Shown one piece after another: positions 58,901 to 64,000 of a stretch of 64,000 nucleotides of DNA. The notes below the pieces were generated by a model. That model was not told the origin of the DNA. It made no database searches and saw nothing but the letters and a program-made list of their open reading frames with translations. Each line of letters starts with the position of its first letter. The stretch's first letter is position 1. The DNA lies in assembly GCF_042676245.1 (NCBI RefSeq), contig NZ_JBHTKA010000016.1, positions 467,683 to 531,682 on the forward strand, read 5' to 3'. Source of the DNA: Ohtaekwangia kribbensis. GTDB taxonomy: Bacteria; Bacteroidota; Bacteroidia; Cytophagales; Cyclobacteriaceae. Both the position numbers and the translations under genes were made by a program.

Positions 58901-59282
58901 TATATTAAGACCAGCACGTGTGCAGGCAGAAGAAGCAGATATAGTTCGCAATATCAACCGTGATGATAATTACCTTGGCAGCATTCACCATAAATCATTC
59001 TTTGTCTTTAAAAATATTGATCTGAAAGGCGTGAAGCAGTTAACCTATCGCTACTCGTCTAAAGAAATTGGCGCGACTATTGAAGTGCATGTTAACTCCG
59101 TAAGAGGACCGATTATCAGTACCTTGAATTATGAATCTACCGGAGACTGGGAAAACTATAAAGAAATCACTACGCCTATACAAGATCCCGGAGGAAAGAA
59201 CGATCTTTACTTTGTATTCAAAAAAGATCAAGCGCCCAATCGCCACATGTTTTCTGTGGACTGGATAGAATTTAAACGATAA
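55947..59282 (+). CDS. Five-domain lipoprotein: ThuA, PQQ-type sugar dehydrogenase, PKD, cytochrome c, CBM6-like
   Basis: 1111 residues, lipobox VGFTAC (Cys25). In order: a ThuA-like glutaminase-fold domain (RILVFTKTAGFYHESIPTGV; YVGIHAAADTEYDWPWY; about 30-250); a six-bladed glucose/sorbosone dehydrogenase propeller (EPMELAVTPDGRVFFAER; GLLGVTLDPDYEKNNYIYFF; about 260-700); a PKD domain (LAPLKVNFSSKPSVDFDDDE); a class I cytochrome c (CKACH, Cys863-His867); and a CBM6-like domain (RPARVQAEEADI to the end). It would oxidise a sugar outside the cytoplasm and pass electrons to its own haem. The glycan ligand is unknown. Confidence 0.92.
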   Translation: MISTFIRKSFTLVWLACIAVGFTACDDSSTPRILVFTKTAGFYHESIPTGVAAIQKLGKENGFEVDTTRDAHIFTEDELKRYKAVIFLSTTGNVLNADQQVAFERYIQAGGGYVGIHAAADTEYDWPWYNKLVGAYFLNHPNNPNVRSAAMNVVDTTHLATKGLPARWERTDEWYNYKSIYTGINTLILLDEDSYDGGENGDNHPIAWYHDYDGGRAFYTGGGHTKETYSEPLFLKHLLGGIQYAMGANVKLDYAKAYAVKSPEENRFTKTILSNDLNEPMELAVTPDGRVFFAERAGKFYVYQPSDNTTKLVHQFTVMPDNKEGFGNGLLGVTLDPDYEKNNYIYFFYTPDTKPAHQNVSRFKIGKDNVLDLKSEKVLLQIPLELEVSAHTGGSLAWDKDKNLYISTGDNTVPFASDGFAPIDEIPGRITYDAQRSAANTNDLRGKILKIHPEEDGTYTIPAGNLFPKGTPQTRPEIYAMGCRNPYRISVDLATAIVYWGEIGPDSGNDGAQGPRGYDEINQAKTPGNYGWPYFVGDNKAYHEFDFATKSVGALFDPNKPVNTSPNNTGAKELPPARKAMIWYPYDRSNEFPDVGAGGRSAMAGPVYHYDADLKSNTKFPEYFDKSLFIFDWMRNWIYIVRLDAEYNFKRLESFMPKTGDFRRPIDMEVGPEGSFYLLEYGSVYGIDNVDARLVRIDYNGGNRKPEARIASKDTVGLAPLKVNFSSKPSVDFDDDELTYEWLIDGKKVTTTNAEYTFEKNGVFNAILKVTDPSGESDSDTLQIRVGNTPPAVAVTTADNTTFFFDDQPLLYQVSIRDNEDKVIDPAGTFIALKYIPRVGQQIGHQQISSFNLGKSLMEGSDCKACHQINGKSVGPAFTEVAKKYQADKEKAVIKLANKVITGGGGVWGDHAMNAHPQLSREDASAIVRYVLSLNDKQQAATLPTSGTVTFKEHKDKDARGRYALSAIYTDQGGNAVPLSGSDALILRPARVQAEEADIVRNINRDDNYLGSIHHKSFFVFKNIDLKGVKQLTYRYSSKEIGATIEVHVNSVRGPIISTLNYESTGDWENYKEITTPIQDPGGKNDLYFVFKKDQAPNRHMFSVDWIEFKR

Positions 59283-59312
59283 ACTTTGCCGAACTTTAAC
59301 CAGAAGAAAGAT

Positions 59313-60203
59313 ATGAGTCAAAAAACATCACGCAGAAGCGCCATTATGAAAATAGCCGGATCAGCAGCGGTAGCGGCCGCAGGAGTGTCGCTAACCCATC
59401 GCCTCGAAGCAGCGGAAGCTGTGCTGGAGGGAAATCTGAAAGGAAAAGTAAATCACTCCGTATGTCGCTGGTGCTATAGCAGTATACCACTGGAAGATCT
59501 TTGCAAGGCTGCTAAAAATATAGGACTTGCTTCCATTGAATTGACCGGTCCGGAAGAATGGCCGCTGTTGAAAAAATATGGGTTGACATCTGCTATGCCG
59601 TGGGGTGCCGGCAAAGGAATTACCGAAGGTTTTAACAACCTAGCATTGCACGATGAACTTGTAAAAAGCTATACTGACATTATACCTAAAGTAGCTGCAG
59701 CAGGTTTGAACCAGATCATCTGTTTCTCCGGTAATCGCAACGGACTTGATGATGAAAAAGGAATTGAAAACTGCGCGATCGGATTGAAACGTCTGATGCC
59801 AATTGCCGAGAAGTATAAAGTCACCATGTCCATGGAACTGCTCAACAGCAAAGTAGATCACCACGACTACCAGTGCGATCATACCGCATGGGGTGCAGCA
59901 CTCTGTGAAAAAGTAGGCTCTGAAAATTTCAAGTTACTTTACGATATATACCACATGCAGATCATGGAAGGTGACGTAATCGCTACCATCCGCAAATTCA
60001 ACAAGTATATATCACACTATCATACTGGTGGTGTTCCGGGCCGTAACGAGATCGATGAGACACAAGAGCTCAACTACCCGGCCATTATGAAAGCCATTGT
60101 TGAAACAGGTTTCAAAGGCTTCGTAGCCCAGGAATTTATACCGAAGCGCGAAGACAAGATTGCCTCGCTGAAACAAGGAGTAACGATCTGCGATGTAGCT
60201 TGA
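59313..60203 (+). CDS. Tat-exported sugar isomerase/epimerase-like TIM-barrel protein
   Basis: 296 residues from the ATG at 59313. SRRSAIMKIAGSAAVAAAGV is a twin-arginine signal, so the folded protein is exported. The xylose-isomerase-like TIM barrel shows CRWCYSSIPLEDLCKAAKNI, IGLASIELTGPEEW, KVTMSMELLNSKVDHHDYQC (metal Glu), LLYDIYHMQIMEGDV (metal Asp/His) and FVAQEFIPKRED (metal Glu). The form is close to hydroxypyruvate isomerase-like proteins. Placed 30 bases after the dehydrogenase gene, it may isomerise or cleave the oxidised sugar. The reaction is inferred. Confidence 0.88.
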   Translation: MSQKTSRRSAIMKIAGSAAVAAAGVSLTHRLEAAEAVLEGNLKGKVNHSVCRWCYSSIPLEDLCKAAKNIGLASIELTGPEEWPLLKKYGLTSAMPWGAGKGITEGFNNLALHDELVKSYTDIIPKVAAAGLNQIICFSGNRNGLDDEKGIENCAIGLKRLMPIAEKYKVTMSMELLNSKVDHHDYQCDHTAWGAALCEKVGSENFKLLYDIYHMQIMEGDVIATIRKFNKYISHYHTGGVPGRNEIDETQELNYPAIMKAIVETGFKGFVAQEFIPKREDKIASLKQGVTICDVA

Positions 60204-60222
60204 TTTTTAGAAGTAAGAATAT

Positions 60223-60255
60223 AAAAGGCAGTGATTTTTTATCACTGCCTTTTTT
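60223..60255. terminator. Bidirectional terminator between convergent genes
   Basis: AGGCAGTGAT (60226-60235) pairs perfectly with ATCACTGCCT (60241-60250), loop TTTTT, with A-rich sequence on the left and TTTTTG on the right. It ends both the module B operon and the minus-strand SPFH gene. Confidence 0.92.
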
Positions 60256-60273
60256 GTTTGAAGCATTTCGTTC

Positions 60274-62190
60274 TTACTCGAGGCTTCTTACTTCAGGATT
60301 TTCTTTCTTCTTTGGATCCATCATCTCCATTAGTTTCAGTCCAAGCAATCCGTCCATCGAGTTACCGCTGGCCCCTCCACCGATCAATACATCCGGAATG
60401 AGTTTGATATGACCTTTGGAAAGTTCTTCCGTGATCTTATACCTTGTAAAGTTTTCGCCACCCAGTGCTTTTACGGCAAGCTCGTAGGCTTCTGCGGTGG
60501 ACTTACCAATGGCAAGTATTTTCTCCGCTTCCGCATTACCCGTTACCGAGATCTGTTCAGCTTGTGCAGAGGCTTTCAATTTGAGAGCTTCTGATTCTGC
60601 CTGAGCGCGTGCCTTGGTAGCTTCTGCTTCAGCGTGTGCACGTAGTTTTGTAGCTTCAGCCTCGGCACTTACCGAGAGCTTTACACTGGCTGCATCACCT
60701 TCTGATTTTTTAACTGCGGCACTTGCAGTACGTTCAGCGATCTCAACACTTTGCTGGGCACGTACTATATCTTTCTGCATATCGGCAATAGCAGTTTCTT
60801 TCTCCATACCTTGTCGTGTCTCCTGCGCTTTCTTTTGTGTATCGTACGTTACCTTTTGCTCTTCAGCAATCTTACGATCCGTCAAGGTTTTCATCAGCGA
60901 CTCCGGAGGAACTATATCTCCGATCAGTGTATCGACTGCGTTCACGTTATATTCATCCAGTACTTTTTTAATATGAGACTTCGCAGATTCCTGCCGCTCT
61001 TTGCGTGTACTCAGGAAGGCGATCACGTCACTGTCCTGCGCAGAGTTACGGAAGTAGTTACCAATTGTAGGTTCGAGCACTTGTGATACCAGGTTTATCA
61101 TGTTACCGAAACGTGCAATTACCTTGGGTGCTTCCGTAGTGGGTACGTGAATGATCTGTGCTACATCCAGGTTGAATGGGAAACCATCTTTAGAGCGAAC
61201 AGTAATCGTAGATAAATTTTTATCCAGGTTGTGTGCTTCGCTTCGAGCGCTTGCCCAGTTTAATACCAGGTTTGTAGTAGGTACAAGTTCTACTTTCATA
61301 GTGTATGTGTTGATCGGATATTTACCGGGACCCAGTGGCTCAAGCCATACACCTTTGTAACCTTTCTCTACAATGTTACCGTGTTTGAATTCAGCACCGG
61401 TAAGATCGTGTCCATCCTGACCTATATAAGATATAACCACACCTACGTATCCAATCGGAATCTCTGTCATAGGTATCTCTTCTACCAGAACAGCCCACGG
61501 ATTCAGGTTATAAGAACCGGCAAGTATAACCTGGGGTTGCAGTCCTCGATTACCTCTGTTCATGATAAACTTATCGAAGTCCTGAAAATTATTGTGACCA
61601 TCAATAGCAACACCAGCTATCTGTCCCGGTTCAATTGGCAAACCGTCCAACGCAGTAACGATCCCTACTCTGCTCTCCTGTATGCGTATCATATCCGTGA
61701 TCGATACCTGGAACAGTAATGTATTGATACGATAGGAGCCGGCCGTGATATACTCTGCCTGGCGACCGCGTTGCCCGCCATTGTTCAGAAACTGTTCTGC
61801 ATTCTGAAAGTTATCGCAGTCAACCTTTTTGCCGAGTATATTCCCGGTAGGAATTTCAGCTCCGTCTTTTGCCAATACAAGACCAATCTTTCCTTCAGGT
61901 ATAACCGTAAAAGGTTCCATAGTAACTTCATACTGCCATACCCACATTCCAAAGTATAAACCGGGAGCGAGTGTTTGTGCCTGAAAGCCGGCTTCACCTT
62001 GTATAGCTATAATTCGCCCGCCTGGTAATTCTCTGTGTTCACCCAACAATACGAATTTTTTGGTAACAAGTCCGATTCTGTCTTCCGGCACGATGACCAT
62101 ACCGAACAAGAATCGCAATACAAATTTATATAGTATTATACAGGCCACTAATAGACCAATCAATACATAACTTAAAACAGGATTTTCCAT
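60274..62190 (-). CDS. Flotillin-like SPFH/band 7 membrane protein
   Basis: 638 residues. An N-terminal hydrophobic segment (SYVLIGLLVACIILYKFVLRF) anchors it; the SPFH region follows (GKIGLVLAKDGAEIPTG; ESRVGIVTALDGLPIEPGQI; SKDGFPFNLDVAQIIHV). A long Ala/Glu/Lys-rich coiled coil (about 430-580, with repeats such as AEAEATKLRAHAEAEATKAR) is typical of flotillins, and the end is Gly-rich (LIGGGASGNSMDGLLGLKLM). Flotillins form oligomeric membrane microdomains that organise signalling and secretion proteins. No NfeD-type partner gene is visible in the window. Confidence 0.88.
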   Translation of the reverse strand: MENPVLSYVLIGLLVACIILYKFVLRFLFGMVIVPEDRIGLVTKKFVLLGEHRELPGGRIIAIQGEAGFQAQTLAPGLYFGMWVWQYEVTMEPFTVIPEGKIGLVLAKDGAEIPTGNILGKKVDCDNFQNAEQFLNNGGQRGRQAEYITAGSYRINTLLFQVSITDMIRIQESRVGIVTALDGLPIEPGQIAGVAIDGHNNFQDFDKFIMNRGNRGLQPQVILAGSYNLNPWAVLVEEIPMTEIPIGYVGVVISYIGQDGHDLTGAEFKHGNIVEKGYKGVWLEPLGPGKYPINTYTMKVELVPTTNLVLNWASARSEAHNLDKNLSTITVRSKDGFPFNLDVAQIIHVPTTEAPKVIARFGNMINLVSQVLEPTIGNYFRNSAQDSDVIAFLSTRKERQESAKSHIKKVLDEYNVNAVDTLIGDIVPPESLMKTLTDRKIAEEQKVTYDTQKKAQETRQGMEKETAIADMQKDIVRAQQSVEIAERTASAAVKKSEGDAASVKLSVSAEAEATKLRAHAEAEATKARAQAESEALKLKASAQAEQISVTGNAEAEKILAIGKSTAEAYELAVKALGGENFTRYKITEELSKGHIKLIPDVLIGGGASGNSMDGLLGLKLMEMMDPKKKENPEVRSLE

Positions 62191-62873
62191 AATTAGAATT
62201 TTAATGATTTTGGTTAGAGTTTGTTTAGTTAGTTTTTTAAAGGATATAGATATACATAGTCAACTGCTGCAGTGCAGTATAGCTTTGATTTTTTGGAATA
62301 CATGATGAGGCTGAGGGAGCGGAGGCTTATAAGGGCGAAGTTAAATATATCGGGCTTATATGAATTCGTAAATCACCGGCTTAAAGCCATTTTCAAGAGG
62401 AAGGAATTCGATCTACATTTTCGTTTCTGAGTTCTGCATAAATAAACTTCTATTGCTATAGGAATGTTACGTTATTCTGGTTTTTATTTTTTTGTTAAGT
62501 CAGCGTACAGGATGTAACTATTAATAAACAATAGAATCAATATATAGTGAGTTTATATATACCTATATTTTTATGATAGAGAACCGTGAATAATCAGAAT
62601 AATATATACTTTTTTCAGACAGCAGCGGAATAAATACGGTGTCTCGGAATACATAAAACTTGCTAATGTTTGTCCGATAGTAGTAATGACAGATTGGAAC
62701 GATTCAAAATCGATTGCATTAACTCAGCCGGTTCCTTTGTGGCGATACAAACGATGGCTGCTAGTCGTGCGTGAGCCACTTGAGTATGAAAATCTACATC
62801 AGAACCAAGCGAAAAGCGCGGAGCTGGCCGGCATAGTTTTAGGAAGCTATAAGGGTGAATAAATGCAACAATT
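62191..62873. other. Long intergenic region
   Basis: 683 bases between divergent genes, A+T-rich with several TATATA words (62540-62570). A 58-codon ORF at 62686-62862 and an 82-codon minus-strand ORF at 62663-62911 were both judged doubtful. A near-consensus -7 box TAATGTTTG lies near 62664-62672 but has one extra base and no TTG at the right distance. Confidence 0.35.
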
Positions 62874-63248
62874 ATGAAAAAGATCATATTAGCTTTCGGC
62901 GCAGCTGCCATGTTCAGTGTGGCAACTGCTTATGCACAGGCTCCGGCTCCACGCGCAGATTCGGTTAGAGATCCGATCAAACAAGGCGATCCTGCACCGG
63001 ACAATGTTCCTACACAGGCAACCTATACCAAAGATATGGTTCGCATAAACAGTAAAGATATACCAGCTTCATTGCGCAAAACATTATCAGAAGATACTTA
63101 TAAAGGATGGGAGACGGCTAATCTGTATAAAGATAAATCCGGTAACGGCTATATGCTCGAATTCCAGGATCCACTCAAGACCAGACTATATCGTTTCGAC
63201 AAAAACGGGAAACTTGTAAAAGAGAAAACTTCACGGGATGTCGATTGA
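62874..63248 (+). CDS. Small exported protein (PepSY-like)
   Basis: 124 residues with a signal peptide (MKKIILAFGAAAMFSVATAYAQA). A Pro/Asp-rich linker follows, then a compact domain (DIPASLRKTLSEDTYKGWET; LYKDKSGNGYMLEFQD; LYRFDKNGKLVKEKT) that looks like the PepSY-like/beta-lactamase-inhibitor-like fold frequent in Bacteroidota periplasmic proteins. Function is unknown; such domains may bind or inhibit peptidases. Its TGA directly abuts the stop codon of the convergent DUF4202 gene. Confidence 0.72.
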   Translation: MKKIILAFGAAAMFSVATAYAQAPAPRADSVRDPIKQGDPAPDNVPTQATYTKDMVRINSKDIPASLRKTLSEDTYKGWETANLYKDKSGNGYMLEFQDPLKTRLYRFDKNGKLVKEKTSRDVD

Positions 63249-63836
63249 TCATCCCGCAGCTTGGGCAATTAACCCACCGACTTTTGCAGAGACAGGAATT
63301 TTTACTGCCTCTGCAATAGCTCGGTCAGACATTTTCTTCAATGTCTTTTTCAGGATGTCTATTACTTTGGCATCATCATGCAGTGCAGCAAAATCTTCGA
63401 GGTAATACTGTACAAACACCAGGCAGATTACATCTTCCAATAATTGAGTATCAGCATTAGTCTGCAATTCTTTTTTCAGCAACAGAAATTTTACTTTCTC
63501 GATTGTTTCTAAATCATAACGGCAGCTTGAAAGAATCTGATCGGCAATTTTAGCATGATGAAATTTTTCAGCGTTACGCCATTGCAGATAACCTTTTTTA
63601 TCCATCGGGTACGAGCTGCGCGGAATCTCCCAACGCCCTATATGTTGACAGCGTGCCGCCAACTGTAAATATTCAGGTGCACCCGGAGCAAATTTATTCA
63701 ACCACTCCGTCATGCGCTGACCGTATAATAATTCTTTCGGATAAGATACACCACCTACAATTTCCGTATGCGGATCATTCGCATTGTACGCATCAAATGT
63801 AGTAAAGGCAGTTTCTAAGCGTTCGTTTAAGGACAT
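63249..63836 (-). CDS. DUF4202 domain protein
   Basis: 195 residues from the minus-strand ATG at 63834-63836 (MSLNERLETAFTTFDAYNAN); an upstream reading adds 17 Cys/Gln-rich residues from a repeat-like stretch and is not credible. Family signatures: DPHTEIVGGVSYPKELLYG, ARCQHIGRWEIPRSSYPMDK, LVFVQYYLEDFAALHDDAKV. Conserved His and Asp (QHIGRWEIPR; KFHHAKIADQIL) recall HD-type metal hydrolases, but activity is not established as far as I know. It faces the small exported protein gene with no gap. Confidence 0.88.
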   Translation of the reverse strand: MSLNERLETAFTTFDAYNANDPHTEIVGGVSYPKELLYGQRMTEWLNKFAPGAPEYLQLAARCQHIGRWEIPRSSYPMDKKGYLQWRNAEKFHHAKIADQILSSCRYDLETIEKVKFLLLKKELQTNADTQLLEDVICLVFVQYYLEDFAALHDDAKVIDILKKTLKKMSDRAIAEAVKIPVSAKVGGLIAQAAG

Positions 63837-64000
63837 AGTACAAATATACTCTTTTTGCGGCTGCAGGCTACAAGCTGCTGGCTGCAAGAATTAGCTTGTC
63901 GATCCCTAAAAAAGGTTGACCGTTTTTTACTAATCAAACCATCGGACAAACATGAACCTGGGGTTCTGTTTCCGGGGTAAAATCAGTACGACTTGATGTC
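63837..64000. other. Right-edge non-coding stretch
   Basis: Upstream of the DUF4202 gene there is a GCTGCAGGCTACAAGCTGC-type iterated stretch (about 63856-63890), and a near-palindrome AAAAAAGGTTGACCGTTTTTT near 63908-63930. A short ORF starting with the ATG at 63952 stops after about 14 codons. It may be the edge of a mobile element continuing outside the window; nothing here proves it. Confidence 0.25.

Noticed and set aside
62686..62862. 58-codon ORF directly before the small exported protein gene
   Set aside because: Reasonable amino-acid mix and position, but no leader signal or recognisable family, and an opposing 82-codon ORF overlaps it; conservation would be needed to accept it.
62663..62911. 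82-codon minus-strand ORF overlapping the start of the small exported protein gene
   Set aside because: Its first codons are the antisense of the signal-peptide region of a real gene, and nothing in it resembles a domain.
1..64000. CRISPR arrays, tRNA or rRNA genes, complete insertion sequences, integrases
   Set aside because: I looked for regularly spaced repeats, cloverleaf-like segments, transposase motifs and tyrosine-recombinase motifs and found none that could be supported.

Overview
The window looks like a chromosomal segment of a soil or freshwater Bacteroidota, most likely of the Cytophagales/Chitinophaga type. The evidence is three SusC/SusD outer-membrane pairs, a hybrid two-component (HTCS) regulator, two FecI/FecR sigma/anti-sigma pairs, RHS/YD-repeat proteins, and promoters of the TTG / TAnnTTTG type. 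The assignment rests on gene content only. No rRNA, tRNA, CRISPR array or complete insertion sequence was seen.

Left part (1-10.2 kb): the C-terminal part of an HTCS regulator runs off the left edge. It is followed by a compact polyketide locus: a 1573-residue type I PKS with KS-AT-(degenerate DH)-ACP-thioesterase order, a small lipocalin-like protein, and, 1.3 kb further on, an Sfp-type phosphopantetheinyl transferase that could activate the PKS carrier domain. A STAS-like small protein, a GNAT acetyltransferase and a 32-residue membrane peptide with its own promoter and terminator complete the region.

PUL region (10.7-32.2 kb): SusC, SusD and an IPT-domain surface glycan-binding lipoprotein are followed by a terminator. 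Then comes a 9-kb RHS block (a 1084-residue secreted partner, a 1699-residue RHS/YD protein with a variable C-terminal tail, and a 116-residue single-TM protein). After it come GH9, alpha/beta-hydrolase, GH2 and GH43 genes. The enzyme set resembles part of a xyloglucan or related beta-glucan utilisation locus, interrupted by the RHS block.

Middle (32.2-37.8 kb): a cyclophilin on the minus strand, two more STAS-like paralogues, a small Cys-rich protein, an XRE-type helix-turn-helix protein preceded by a fragment of a second one, and a MacB/FtsX-type permease.

Right PUL-like region (37.9-60.2 kb): two consecutive FecI-FecR-SusC-SusD modules. Both SusC proteins carry an N-terminal STN signalling domain, unlike the SusC of the first PUL. 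The first module has no enzyme genes. The second continues into a VCBS/ASPIC lipoprotein, a five-domain ThuA-sugar dehydrogenase-PKD-cytochrome c-CBM lipoprotein and a Tat-exported TIM-barrel isomerase, suggesting periplasmic or surface oxidation of a sugar. A strong bidirectional terminator closes the run.

Right end (60.3-64 kb): a flotillin-like SPFH protein on the minus strand, a small exported protein, and a DUF4202 protein whose stop codon abuts that of its convergent neighbour.
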